From the NCBI GenBank assembly GCA_965198825.1, contig CBDAQB010000001.1, positions 1,240,001 through 1,304,000 on the forward strand: a stretch of DNA of 64,000 nt, written 5' to 3'. Below are positions 47,586-56,623 of the stretch, one piece after another. The translations under genes were made by a program, and so were the position numbers. The DNA is from BOG-908 sp965198825. Lineage in GTDB: Bacteria > Pseudomonadota > Alphaproteobacteria > Acetobacterales > Acetobacteraceae. Each line of letters starts with the position of its first letter. Within the stretch, counting starts at the first letter, position 1. The notes beneath the pieces were generated by a model. The model saw nothing but the letters and a program-made list of their open reading frames with translations. It was not told where the DNA came from and ran no database searches.

Positions 47586-49364
47586 ATGCTGAAGCTGTTC
47601 GATCGGGTCGTGGCGGTGGGATCACCCGCCGCCGCACTGAGGCGCGCCATAGCGCTGGACGAACTCGGGCTACACGACAGGGCCTTTCCGCTGTTTACCA
47701 AAGCGGCAAAGGCCGGGCTTGCCGAGGCGCAGTTCTGGGTTGGGCGGGGCTATCTGAAAGGAGCCGGCGTTCCGGTCAGCCGGCGGGATGGTGCCGCGTG
47801 GCTTGAACGGGCAGGGCAGGGCGGCTGGGTCGAAGCACAGACCCTGCTGGCTACGCTTTACCTGTATGGACTGACCGGCCGTGGCCAGAAAATCGGCGGC
47901 GCGCTGTTCGTGCGCGGCATGGGCCCAACGAACGACGAGCCCGATTTTCCGGAGGCCCTGCGCTGGTCGCGCCTGGGCGCTGAGAACGGCTCGGCCGAAG
48001 CGCAGGCCCTTCTCGGCTACATTCTGACCTCCGGCCCGGAGGAGCTTCGCAATCTTCCCGAAGCGGATGAGTGGTACGCGAAGTCTGCCAAAGCCGACTG
48101 CCCGCAAGGGCATCTCGGGCTCGGTCTTTCGCGGCTGCGGGAAGCGCATGACGAGGCGGCACAGACTGCTGCTGCCGCATCGCTGAAGCGTGCCGCCGAT
48201 GCCGGTTTGCCGACTGCACTCTATCTCCTGGGAGTCATGCACGAGCGCGGCTCTGGCATGCCTGTGAGCCTCGAGCGGGCGGCCGAGTATTACAAGGCGT
48301 CGGCGGAGAAGAGCGTCCGCAGTGGACAGGCGCGTTGGGGCCTTGCCCTCCTCGAAGGCCGTGGCGTCACCAAGAACCCGGTCGAAGGTGAGTCCTGGCT
48401 GCGCCGTGCGGCCAATGCCGGGGACCGTGAGGCGGCCGCGCTGGTCGGCGATATTTACGCACGCGGCGGAGATCTGCCGCCGAACTATGCCGAGGCGGCG
48501 ATTTGGTACAACCGTGCGGCGGAGAGCGGCCATGCGGCCGCTGCGCGTGCGCTTGGCCTGCTTTTCCTGACAGGCGCCGGCGTACATCGCGATCCTGAAG
48601 AAGCGGGTCGTTGGTTCAGGCGTGCGGCCGAGGGTGGCGACAAGCAGGCGCAGGCGGATCTTGCTAACCTGCTGCTGAGCGGCAATGGCTCGATCGAGGA
48701 TGGCGAGCGGACGCGCGAACTGTTCGAGCAGGCGGCGGGTTCGGGTGATCTGGTGGCAGCCTTCAACCTAGGCGTCTGCCTCGCGGAAGGGGTCGGCGTT
48801 CAGCGTGACGACAGGCGTGCCATGCTCTGGCTGCGCCGTGCCGCCGATGGCGTGATCAACGCACAATATTGGTATGGCCGGATGCTGGCGGAGGGCCGTG
48901 GTGCGGAGGCCGATCCGGTCGAGGCGCGGCTGTGGATCACACGCGCGGCCGGGTCGGGCATGGTGGATGCCGAGGTGGCTTTGGCCGAGATGTTCCTCAA
49001 CGGCGTGGGCGGTACGCGCGACCATGCCGAGGCTTTGACCATGTTCCGCTTAGCGGCAGAGCGCGGCCACGTCGGCGCGATGTTCGCCACCGGGGCCATG
49101 CTCGGCGGCGGGCACGAGGTGCCAGAGGATCGGCCGGAAGCTCGGCGCTGGTATCGCTCGGCGGCCGAGCGGGGCCATGGTTATGCGCAGATGATGCTGG
49201 GGCGTTTTCTTGCGCGCGGGCTCGGCGGCGAACCCGACCTGGTGGAGGCGCGCACGTGGCTGGAGCGTGCGCAGAGCCATGGGGTACAGGAGGCGGCTCT
49301 CGATCTTGCCCGTCTGGAGCCGAAGGAGTTGGAGTTTTCGGCTAAGCAGCCGGCGGCGGAATGA
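47586..49364 (+). CDS. Sel1-repeat protein
   Basis: 592-residue solenoid made of about 14 Sel1-like repeats of 36-38 residues. The repeat consensus is visible many times: A-x-Y-W-x-G-R-x-L-A-x-G-x-G-V-x-x-D-x-x-A-A-x-W-x-x-x-A-A-x-x-G, for example SGHAAAARALGLLFLTGAGV and EGGDKQAQADLANLLLSGNG. There is no signal peptide or enzymatic domain. It is encoded after the type I exporter genes and before the glycosyltransferases, so it may scaffold a secretion or glycosylation complex; that is inference. Confidence 0.9.
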   Translation: MLKLFDRVVAVGSPAAALRRAIALDELGLHDRAFPLFTKAAKAGLAEAQFWVGRGYLKGAGVPVSRRDGAAWLERAGQGGWVEAQTLLATLYLYGLTGRGQKIGGALFVRGMGPTNDEPDFPEALRWSRLGAENGSAEAQALLGYILTSGPEELRNLPEADEWYAKSAKADCPQGHLGLGLSRLREAHDEAAQTAAAASLKRAADAGLPTALYLLGVMHERGSGMPVSLERAAEYYKASAEKSVRSGQARWGLALLEGRGVTKNPVEGESWLRRAANAGDREAAALVGDIYARGGDLPPNYAEAAIWYNRAAESGHAAAARALGLLFLTGAGVHRDPEEAGRWFRRAAEGGDKQAQADLANLLLSGNGSIEDGERTRELFEQAAGSGDLVAAFNLGVCLAEGVGVQRDDRRAMLWLRRAADGVINAQYWYGRMLAEGRGAEADPVEARLWITRAAGSGMVDAEVALAEMFLNGVGGTRDHAEALTMFRLAAERGHVGAMFATGAMLGGGHEVPEDRPEARRWYRSAAERGHGYAQMMLGRFLARGLGGEPDLVEARTWLERAQSHGVQEAALDLARLEPKELEFSAKQPAAE

Positions 49365-49395
49365 AGACGTGGGACCGTGCGTGAGGACAGGCTCG

Positions 49396-49453
49396 GCCTG
49401 AAGGTCCCAAAGTTTTTAGCTTCTTTTATTCAAAAAAGAAGTCCTTCCTTTTT
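49396..49453. repeat. Half repeat element, right arm only (copy 7)
   Basis: GCCTGAAGGTCCCAAAG then TTTTTAGCTTC and TTTTATTCAAAAAAGAAG, ending GTCCTTCCTT. This is the right arm of the family with two changes. No left arm is present upstream. It sits 9 bp before the glycosyltransferase start. Confidence 0.82.
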
Positions 49454-49462
49454 GCTATCGAC

Positions 49463-52438
49463 ATGACCCGCGCCACCAACTGGCGCTACGACGATCCCTC
49501 ACCTCCAAGCGCCCCAAAGCCTGAGGTAGATATCGAGCCTGTCCGCCGACGGGTGGAAGATGCGTGGCATCTGGCCGATGACCTAGCCGCAGAAGGGCGC
49601 ATCCAGGAGGCCAGAGTCCTACTGGAGCGTGCTCATCGGCGAGCTAGGTCTGACCAGAACCTGGTGCTGGCATTAGCGCTGATCCGGTTTCGCGACGGCG
49701 ATGCCGCGGGGTCGGCGGCGCTGTTCGATGCCGTGGTCCGTGAGCATGACGTCAGGGAGGCCTGGAATGGCCTCGCCCTTGCGCGGTTGATTTTGGGGGA
49801 CGTCGAGGGGGCGTTTGCCGCTTGTGCGTCGTGCTTGCGGACTCATGTTGCCGACGCGTCTTCAGCGTCGATTGCGAGAGCGGTGCTTGCGGCGCGTCCT
49901 GATTTAGCGCCGGGCTGGTGCACACTGACTGAGACCGGCGAGGTGCGGACGAGCCTCGAGCCCAGTGTACTGACGGTATGTCTTGATGGTGAACGCGTGG
50001 AGGCGGGTGTTCCGCTCCCGGCAGGCTGGGCGGCGGCTGAGTTGCTGACGGTGGAGGCTGGTGGGCGTCCTTTGCTTGGGAGCCCCGTTTCCGTCCAGTC
50101 GATCTGGCGCGTTGAAGGGTTTGCAGAACGGACGGCGCGTGGGGTTGCCGGTTGGATTTGGCATCCCGGGGCGCCTGAGACCGATCCGCCTTTGCGCATC
50201 CTGGATGGTGCCGGCGTCGAACGGATTTCTGTGGTGGCGACTGATCTTGGGGCGGCGGTCGGGGGAGACGCTCCCGGTGCGCGGCCGCGCCGGTTCGACT
50301 TGGATGTGCCCTGGCCCGGCCCTGTTCGCGTCGTGGGTCGGAATGGACGCGACCTTGCAGGCAGCCCTGTGGCGGTTTGGCCGCGGCGGCACCGGGTGCG
50401 CCGGATTGGGCCTGTTCCTTTGAGTGAAGAACCGGGCCCGGTTGACGTGGTGATACCGGTTTACCGTGGGCGAGAGGTGACCCTCGCTTGCATCAACGCC
50501 GTGTCGGAAACTGTGCCAGCCACGACGCGCGTGTGGGTGGTGGTGGATGGTTCTCCCGACGCCGGCCTTGTCGCGGCGTTGCAGGCACTGGCGGGTGCCG
50601 GGACGATCCGGATGATCGGCAGCGGTGAGTCCGGTGGCGTCAATGTCAATCGAGGCTTTCCTGCAGCGGCCAATGCAGGGTTGCGCGCGGCGGCCGGGCG
50701 GGATGCCGTGCTGCTGAACAGCGACACGCTGGTCGCAGGTCAATGGCTGCAAACTCTGCAGAGCGCCGCCTACAGCGAGCCTGACATCGGCACGGCGACT
50801 GCAGTCTCCAACGAAGCAAGCATTCTGAGTGTTCCTGATCCGGACGGTGGCAATCCGGCGCCCGATTTAGCGGGAACGCGGCGGCTGGCTTCCCTGGCTA
50901 TGCAGGCGAACGCCGGCCGTCTCGTTGAAATCCCGACGGCTCATGGTTTCTGCATGTTCATCAGGGCAGCGTGCCTGGCGCAGACCGGATGGCTCAGGGA
51001 GGATCTGTTCGCGCAAGGCTACGGAGAGGAGAATGATTTCTGCAGCCGGGCGCGGGCGCTTGGCTGGCGGCATGTCGCGGTGCCTGCTGTCTATGTCGCG
51101 CATCATGGGGGTGTGTCGTTCGGGAGGTCACGCAGGCATTTGCTCGCGCGTAACCAAGCGCTGCTCGCACGGCTGCATCCTGGCTACCATGCCGACGTCG
51201 CTGCGCACGTCGCGGCCGATCCTTTGTTTCCGTCGCGCCGTCGGCTCGAGTCGGCGATTTGGCAGGACCGCGCAGCGGCATTGCGCGATCCGAGTTCGGG
51301 CGACCGGGGCGCGGTGGTGCTGGTGGTGCATGACCATGGCGGCGGCACGGCGAAGATGGTCCGCGCGCGGGTTGACGCGCTCAGGAGCGAAGGTTTTCGC
51401 CCGCTGTTGCTGGTTGGGCGCGATGGAGCTTCGGTGTTGGAGGATCCTGCGCTGCAGGAGAAAACACCTAACCTTCGCTTCTCGCTGCCTGGAGAGTTTG
51501 CGTCGCTGCTGCGGTTGCTCGCACTGCGGAGCCCGGTCGCGGTCGAGTTCCATCATCTGCTCGGCCATGCTCCAGCGGTGCGTGATCTTGCTGCCCGGAT
51601 CGGCGTGCCCGCGGATATTTGGGTGCATGATTATGCCTGCCTGTGTTCCCGGTTGACACTGACCGACGGGGAGGCCCGATATTGCGGAGAGCCGCCGCCC
51701 TCGACCTGTGATCGCTGTGTGGCGACATGGGGCCGCCTGGACGGTGAGACCATCGCCCCGGCGGCATTGCGAGCGCGTTCGGCTATGGCTTTCGAGGCGG
51801 CACGATCGATCGTCGTGTCGTCGGCCGATGTCGCCACGCGGCTGCGCCGACATTTTCGTTCGGCCACGGCCACGCGGATCGAGGCTTGGGAATCTCCTAA
51901 AGTGCTGGCTCTCGATCGGGCGGCTCTTGCGGCTCCGGTGGTGCGCGTGCTGATCGTCGGGGCGATCGGCATGGAAAAGGGTTTTCGCGTTATCCTTGCG
52001 TGTGCGGAAGATGCCGCCGCGCGTGATCTCAATCTTTTCTTCACCATTGTCGGTTATACGATCGATGACGACGCTCTCGAAGCGACTGGGCGGGTGGAGA
52101 TTTCTGGTCCTTTCGAAGCGGACGAGGCGCGCAGCTTGATACGCGGGCAGGGCGCACATCTGGCGTTCATTCCTTCGGTTTGGCCGGAAACCTGGTGCTT
52201 TGCCTTGTCGGAGGTTTGGGATGCTGGTTTGCCTGCCTGCGTCTTTGACATCGGGACCCAGGCGCAGCGCGTTCGGGACAGTGGGGGCGGGTGGGTAATA
52301 CCCTTGTCGCTTCCGCCTGGCCGGATCAACGAGGTGCTGCTCGGTTTGGCGGGGTCCGCGCCCACGGAGCCGGTCGCCGAACCCTTGCCGGCGCAGAAGG
52401 CGCGGGGCACGATCCGGCCGCCGGTCCAGCCGGCCTGA
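49463..52438 (+). CDS. Bifunctional glycosyltransferase (GT2 + GT4-like)
   Basis: 991-residue protein with two predicted sugar-transfer domains. Residues 1-170 include TPR-like helices. A GT2 domain (about 327-580) begins VDVVIPVYRGREVTLACINAV and has the DXD-like LLNSDT motif near 421, then GEENDFCSRARALGWRHVAV. A second domain from about 617 (VVLVVHDHGGGTAKMVRARV) to the end resembles GT4, with VLIVGAIGMEKGF and PSVWPETWCFALSEVWDAGLP. It contains a Cys-rich stretch (YCGEPPPSTCDRC) in between. Probably builds a surface glycan or glycoprotein. Precise donor and acceptor are unknown. Confidence 0.88.
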   Translation: MTRATNWRYDDPSPPSAPKPEVDIEPVRRRVEDAWHLADDLAAEGRIQEARVLLERAHRRARSDQNLVLALALIRFRDGDAAGSAALFDAVVREHDVREAWNGLALARLILGDVEGAFAACASCLRTHVADASSASIARAVLAARPDLAPGWCTLTETGEVRTSLEPSVLTVCLDGERVEAGVPLPAGWAAAELLTVEAGGRPLLGSPVSVQSIWRVEGFAERTARGVAGWIWHPGAPETDPPLRILDGAGVERISVVATDLGAAVGGDAPGARPRRFDLDVPWPGPVRVVGRNGRDLAGSPVAVWPRRHRVRRIGPVPLSEEPGPVDVVIPVYRGREVTLACINAVSETVPATTRVWVVVDGSPDAGLVAALQALAGAGTIRMIGSGESGGVNVNRGFPAAANAGLRAAAGRDAVLLNSDTLVAGQWLQTLQSAAYSEPDIGTATAVSNEASILSVPDPDGGNPAPDLAGTRRLASLAMQANAGRLVEIPTAHGFCMFIRAACLAQTGWLREDLFAQGYGEENDFCSRARALGWRHVAVPAVYVAHHGGVSFGRSRRHLLARNQALLARLHPGYHADVAAHVAADPLFPSRRRLESAIWQDRAAALRDPSSGDRGAVVLVVHDHGGGTAKMVRARVDALRSEGFRPLLLVGRDGASVLEDPALQEKTPNLRFSLPGEFASLLRLLALRSPVAVEFHHLLGHAPAVRDLAARIGVPADIWVHDYACLCSRLTLTDGEARYCGEPPPSTCDRCVATWGRLDGETIAPAALRARSAMAFEAARSIVVSSADVATRLRRHFRSATATRIEAWESPKVLALDRAALAAPVVRVLIVGAIGMEKGFRVILACAEDAAARDLNLFFTIVGYTIDDDALEATGRVEISGPFEADEARSLIRGQGAHLAFIPSVWPETWCFALSEVWDAGLPACVFDIGTQAQRVRDSGGGWVIPLSLPPGRINEVLLGLAGSAPTEPVAEPLPAQKARGTIRPPVQPA

Positions 52439-52468
52439 TAGGATCTGTTTGGAGTGGAAAGGCCTGCC

Positions 52469-53635
52469 GTGAGCGAAACCAAGGTTCAAATGGGGAAACC
52501 GGTTCAGGCAGTGCCTGGTTCTGCGGCAGGGTCGGCACAGAAAGCTGGCGCGGCTCCTCAGGCAGCGCAGAAGCTGGTCTCCGAGCTGAAGGTGTCAGGT
52601 CATCTCATGAGCCTGGATGCGGGTCTTTTCTGTATCTTCAACGCGCCGGGCAGTGCTGCGCCCGATCCGGCGAGCGGCTTGCCAGGCGTGCGCGTTTCGC
52701 TGCCGCCAGGACCGATGTTTCGACCCGATGCTGTCACCATCATCAGTTTTCGCGACGACGGTTGGCTTGGCGGCTGGAACGGCGCAGCCTTGGTCAGGGT
52801 GACGCGAGGGCCTGCGCAGCTTCTTGTCACCATCTACCAAGCGCCGAACAGCGCTGCGGAGGCGCCGCGGCTGCAAGTGCTTCGCCTAACGGACAGCGCC
52901 AACTTGCCTCCAAGCGCGCCCGCGCCGGCGATGACCCAGCCGGTGGCGGTGCAGATGCCAGGCGCGCCGCCGCTAGGCGCGCAGCAGCCTGCGCCGGCGG
53001 CGGCGCGGCCTGCAGTTCAGGCAAAGCCACCGGCGCCGATGCCCTTGCCGCAGAACACGCCAGCCGCTGCGGCGACGCCAGTGGCGGCGGCGGCATCGGC
53101 CGAGATGGTGGCGCATATTCAGGGGCGCGGCGACGTGCTGGCGAAGTTCGGCGACTGGATGGGCGAGCCGAAGAGCGAACGTTGGATCGAGGGTTTCGCA
53201 TTGGCGCCACGCGGAAAACTCGTCGCCGGCGATATCGAATATCAGGCCGTGCTCGGCCGTGGCTGGCTCAGCCCTTGGGCGGAAGGCGGGCAATACTGCG
53301 GCAGCAGAGGCATGAGTCTGCCCATCCTAGGGCTGCGCGTCCGGCTGCGCGGCGAAATGGCCGAGCGATACGATTGCATGGTAGAAGCGAGCTTCGTCGA
53401 TGGCACGCGCGTGGGACCGCTGGACAATGGGGAGCCTTGCCAGGCGGCCAGCCTGTCACCGCTAGAAGCCTTTCAGGTAAAGCTCGTCGCACGAAACGAA
53501 GCACCGGCAACGATACCGACCGCAGCTTCGGATCGGGCGCGCAAACCGGGGGCGAAGCCTGCTGTGGCGCCTGCCAAGAAAGCCGGGGCTGCTGCAGCAA
53601 AGACCAAGGCCGATACGGCGAAGAAGAAGACCTGA
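52469..53635 (+). CDS. Conserved protein with a tryptophan-rich ChW-like domain
   Basis: 388-residue protein; the start (GTG 52469) has GGAAAGG at a good distance. An N-terminal region of about 130 residues (GHLMSLDAGLFCIFNAPG, then DDGWLGGWNGAALVRV) is followed by an Ala/Pro-rich linker (about 160-220). Residues about 225-345 (HIQGRGDVLAKFGDWMGEP, then RGWLSPWAEGGQYCGSRG and LPILGLRVRLRG) resemble ChW (clostridial hydrophobic W) repeats, a beta-rich fold. The C-terminus is Lys/Ala rich. It lies between two glycosyltransferase genes, so it might be a glycosylation target or a binding module. The ChW match is by eye only. Confidence 0.6.
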   Translation: MSETKVQMGKPVQAVPGSAAGSAQKAGAAPQAAQKLVSELKVSGHLMSLDAGLFCIFNAPGSAAPDPASGLPGVRVSLPPGPMFRPDAVTIISFRDDGWLGGWNGAALVRVTRGPAQLLVTIYQAPNSAAEAPRLQVLRLTDSANLPPSAPAPAMTQPVAVQMPGAPPLGAQQPAPAAARPAVQAKPPAPMPLPQNTPAAAATPVAAAASAEMVAHIQGRGDVLAKFGDWMGEPKSERWIEGFALAPRGKLVAGDIEYQAVLGRGWLSPWAEGGQYCGSRGMSLPILGLRVRLRGEMAERYDCMVEASFVDGTRVGPLDNGEPCQAASLSPLEAFQVKLVARNEAPATIPTAASDRARKPGAKPAVAPAKKAGAAAAKTKADTAKKKT

Positions 53636-53684
53636 ATAGCAGCTCTTCGATTCTGTTTCTGCTAGCACTTCAGGTTTGCCGCGC

Positions 53685-54905
53685 ATGAAATTTCTGTTCG
53701 TTCATCAGAACTTTCCCGCGCAGTTTCTGCATCTGCTTCGCCACCTGGCGGAGCAGAAGCAGCATGATCTGCTGTTTCTCACCGAGGCGGCGCGCGGGCA
53801 GCTTCCTGGTGTGCGCAAGCTGGTTCATACCGTCGCGCGGCCGCCCAGCCCGAACATCCATCGCGATGCGCGCGAGTTTGAATTTGCCATGCTACGGGCT
53901 GAGGCGGTTGCCAAAGCGGGTTCCAGCTTGAAGGGGCTCGGCTTCGTGCCGGATATTATCATCGGCCATCATGGCTGGGGCGAACTGCTTAATCTGAACG
54001 ACGTTTGGCCGAACGCGCCGCTCCTTGGATACCAGGAATTCTATTACAACACCGAAGGTTTCGACGTTGGTTTCGACCCCGAGTTTCCGGCGGGAGAGGA
54101 AATCGCGGCGCGCATTCGTGCGAAAAATGCCGTCAATCTGCTTGCGCTTTCCAATCGTGGCCACGGCCAGACGCCAACGCTTTTTCAGCATTCCACCTAT
54201 CCCGCTTGGGCGCGCGAAAATATCAGCGTGCTGGCCGAAGGGGTGAACCTGGACGTTTGCGCACCTGACCCAGAATTACGAAAGCGCACTGTCACCCTAG
54301 GCGGCTACAAAATAAGGCCCGCCGATAAGCTGGTCACTTACGTAGTACGCGACCTCGAGCCCTATCGCGGCTTCCACGTCATGATGCGTGCTTTGCCGCG
54401 CATCCTTCGCGAGCGGCCGGACGTGCGCGTCATTCTGGTAGGCGGCGACAATGTCAGCTATGGCGCGCGGCTGGAAAAAGGCAGCTGGCGAGAGCGCATG
54501 CTCGATGAGGTCGGCAGTCAGCTCGACATGGATCGTGTGCATTTCCCGGGCCGTGTGCCCTACGAGACCTACACCAAATTGCTGCAGCGCTCCGACGCAC
54601 ATGTCTATCTCACGTACCCGTTCGTCGCCTCCTGGTCACTTCGCGAGGCCCTTTCGACTGGGTGCGCTTTGATAGCAAGCGACACGGCGCCCGTCCGTGA
54701 GTTCGTCACGCACCGCAAGACCGGTTTTCTCGTGCCGTTCCTGGAGCCCGAGCGGATTGCAGAAGGCGTTCTCACCGTTCTCGAAGACGCGAACCTCACT
54801 CGGCGGATACGCAAGGGGGCACGCACCTGGGCGGAGGCCAACCTCGACATGGCGCAATATCTGGCGGGGTATGAGGCGCTTATAGGAAAGACGATAGGGA
54901 AGTAA
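53685..54905 (+). CDS. GT4 glycosyltransferase
   Basis: GT-B glycosyltransferase of 406 residues. The start is the second Met (ATG 53685), giving MKFLFVHQNFPAQFLHLLRHLAEQ. A Rossmann-like N-domain has DIIIGHHGWGELL; the C-domain has PYRGFHVMMRALPRIL, VRVILVGGDN and the donor site PFVASWSLREALSTGCALIASDTAPVREFV. Probably acts on a surface polysaccharide together with the neighbouring GT2/GT4 protein. Repeat copy 8 follows its stop codon. Confidence 0.93.
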   Translation: MKFLFVHQNFPAQFLHLLRHLAEQKQHDLLFLTEAARGQLPGVRKLVHTVARPPSPNIHRDAREFEFAMLRAEAVAKAGSSLKGLGFVPDIIIGHHGWGELLNLNDVWPNAPLLGYQEFYYNTEGFDVGFDPEFPAGEEIAARIRAKNAVNLLALSNRGHGQTPTLFQHSTYPAWARENISVLAEGVNLDVCAPDPELRKRTVTLGGYKIRPADKLVTYVVRDLEPYRGFHVMMRALPRILRERPDVRVILVGGDNVSYGARLEKGSWRERMLDEVGSQLDMDRVHFPGRVPYETYTKLLQRSDAHVYLTYPFVASWSLREALSTGCALIASDTAPVREFVTHRKTGFLVPFLEPERIAEGVLTVLEDANLTRRIRKGARTWAEANLDMAQYLAGYEALIGKTIGK

Positions 54906-55032
54906 GGAAGGACTTCTTTTTTGAAAAAAAGAAGCAAAAAACTTTTACACGTATAGGCTACGCACTTACGCAAGCTCGACCCAAAGTCGCAGAAGTTTTT
55001 TGCTTCTTTTTTTTAAAAAGAAGTCCTTCCTT
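54903..55032. repeat. Nested inverted repeat element, copy 8 (between convergent genes)
   Basis: Full copy between the GT4 gene and a minus-strand gene: AAGGAAGGACTTC, TTTTTTGAAAAAAAGAAGC, CAAAAAACTTTT, then CAGAAGTTTTTTGCTTC and a slightly decayed TTTTTTTTAAAAAGAAG. The middle is not GC-paired. The location again suits bidirectional termination. Confidence 0.88.
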
Positions 55033-55040
55033 CTCGCGCC

Positions 55041-55556
55041 TCAGCACCCTCCCGGTATCGTTGCGTTCAAAATAGCACGCAACTTTCCGTCCGCCTTTTT
55101 GGTCTCGACCATCAAGGTATCGGAGGCAGACTGCAGCTTATCGACGGTGAGGCTCCCGGCCCGGAAATCGGAGACTGACAGGACAAAGGGTGTTAATACG
55201 CGCGCGTAATCCGGATCGGTGGCGATGTCCGCGTGCAGAAAGATCGCTGTCAGGAACGGACCGAAATTCGTGTCGATGGTTTTGGCAGGGTCGGCGACGA
55301 GCTTATTGAGCGCCGTTTCGACGGCGATATAGTCGGCATCTTTCTTGCGCAGCGAGTCGATGCTCGCTCGGCACGCCATTTTCTCGTGGGCTGTTGCGAG
55401 GCGGTTTGCCTCGGAAAGCTTGGAGGCCAGGACGAAGGACATGAGCACGAAGACGGCAAGCGCGCCGCAGGCGGTGCCGGTGGTGGCGCGCCAGATAAGA
55501 GGGACTCTTGGTTTCCGAGGGGCAAGCGGCCGATGCCGGAGTAACTCCAAAAACAC
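55041..55556 (-). CDS. Hypothetical single-pass membrane protein
   Basis: I do not recognise a family. The 171-residue protein has a basic N-terminus, one membrane helix (GTACGALAVFVLMSFVLA, about residues 29-46), then a helical periplasmic or cytoplasmic domain (NRLATAHEKMACRASIDSLRKK, VETALNKLVADPAKTID). It ends in PGGC. The start could be later than ATG 55556. It is convergent with the GT4 gene across repeat copy 8 and codon use resembles its neighbours, so it is probably real. Confidence 0.55.
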   Translation of the reverse strand: MFLELLRHRPLAPRKPRVPLIWRATTGTACGALAVFVLMSFVLASKLSEANRLATAHEKMACRASIDSLRKKDADYIAVETALNKLVADPAKTIDTNFGPFLTAIFLHADIATDPDYARVLTPFVLSVSDFRAGSLTVDKLQSASDTLMVETKKADGKLRAILNATIPGGC

Positions 55557-55692
55557 GTCTCCAGTCGGTTTGCCGGCCTAGGCTGCCGCGCTGTAGGAGA
55601 GCCTGCGGACAGGCACTCCATGGTGAAGCCTCAGTATCGCTTAAGGGCTAAAGCATTCTGACCACGACAATGCAATTGGCGCCCGCCGGTGC

Positions 55693-55875
55693 TCAGTCCA
55701 GGGTGCGGGCTTCGTCGGGGAGCATGATCGGAATGCCATCTCTTATTGGATAGGCGAGCCCGGCGGCGCGGCTGATGAGTTCGCCGCTGGCGCGGTCGTA
55801 TTCAAGCGGACCTTTGGTAACAGGGCAGACGAGAATTTCGAGCAGGCGCGGGTCGAGAGGGGAATGGTCGGTCAG
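55693..55875 (-). CDS. Trm112-like protein (YcaR family) with a likely CTG start
   Basis: 60-residue Trm112/YcaR family protein. The body is unmistakable: DPRLLEILVCPVTKGPLEYD, then AAGLAYPIRDGIPIMLPDEAR. The frame has no ATG, GTG or TTG between the upstream in-frame stop (the stop of the Lon-N gene) and position 47 of the protein. The best start is CTG at 55875, preceded by AGGAG with an 8-base gap. Only one of the family's cysteines is present. In this family the protein is linked to methyltransferase activation or quality control; function here is not shown. Confidence 0.8.
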   Translation of the reverse strand: MTDHSPLDPRLLEILVCPVTKGPLEYDRASGELISRAAGLAYPIRDGIPIMLPDEARTLD

Positions 55876-55890
55876 GGTATGGTCTCCTGA

Positions 55891-56556
55891 TCAGCTGGGG
55901 CGTGCGTTAGGATCTGCTTCATGCACCGCCATGCGCAGGAGTGCCAGGAGGTCGGCGGCGCGGTCGGCATCGGTGGGAGCCTCGAGAAGAGCCTGCTTCT
56001 CGGCATCGTCGAAGGGGCACAGCATGGCAAGCGTGGTGACCAGCATGCTGTCCGGCATTTCGTCGATGGCATCCCAGTTCGCATCGATACCATGGACACG
56101 GAAGTAGGGTTTGAGGGCGCCGAGGAATTCCGGGCGCTTCAGCGCTGCGGATTCATGCGGCGGCTCAAGGTCGCGTGCGAAGGGCGCGAAGTCGGCACTG
56201 ACACGGCGGTAGCCGCGGCGGATGGGAAGCTCGTCGATTACCCGAAAGCGCGAGACGCCGCTCAGGGTGATGAGGAACCGTCCGTCCTCTGTCTCGGCGA
56301 ACTGCGTCAGGCGACCCAGGCAGCCGATCTGGTAGAGGCTCGGTCCGGTCGGCGCGCGCGGGGCGTGGGCATTCGGCTGGATCATGCCGAACATGCGGCC
56401 GTGCGCCAGACTGTCCTCGATCATGGCGAGATAGCGCGGCTCGAAGATGTTCAGGGGCAACCTTCCGTGCGGCAACAGAAGGGCGCCGGGAAGGGGAAAA
56501 ATTGCGAACTCAGCCGGCATATCTTGCAGGGTAGGGCGCAGCCAGCTCGTCATCAT
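55891..56556 (-). CDS. Lon N-terminal (substrate-binding) domain protein
   Basis: Stand-alone LON substrate-binding domain, 221 residues, without the ATPase or protease parts. Begins FAIFPLPGALLLPHGRLPLNIFEPRYLAMIEDSL, the classic domain opening, followed by GCLGRLTQF, DGRFLITLSGVSRFRVIDEL and a C-terminal helical bundle (MPDSMLVTTLAMLCPFDDAEKQALLEA). Such proteins are common in alphaproteobacteria next to a CnoX-like and a Trm112-like gene, the same order seen here. The Trm112 gene follows 15 bp downstream. Confidence 0.92.
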   Translation of the reverse strand: MMTSWLRPTLQDMPAEFAIFPLPGALLLPHGRLPLNIFEPRYLAMIEDSLAHGRMFGMIQPNAHAPRAPTGPSLYQIGCLGRLTQFAETEDGRFLITLSGVSRFRVIDELPIRRGYRRVSADFAPFARDLEPPHESAALKRPEFLGALKPYFRVHGIDANWDAIDEMPDSMLVTTLAMLCPFDDAEKQALLEAPTDADRAADLLALLRMAVHEADPNARPS

Positions 56557-56623
56557 GGAGCAGTCCGACGAGCCAGCCAGGGTTTTCGATCTTCACCCAA
56601 ACCGGCGCCAGTGCGACGGGCGC

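Noticed and set aside
52291..53688. Plus-strand frame overlapping the ChW-like gene
   Set aside because: Gly/Arg/Ala-rich shadow; the other frame has a ribosome-binding site, good codon use and a recognisable fold.
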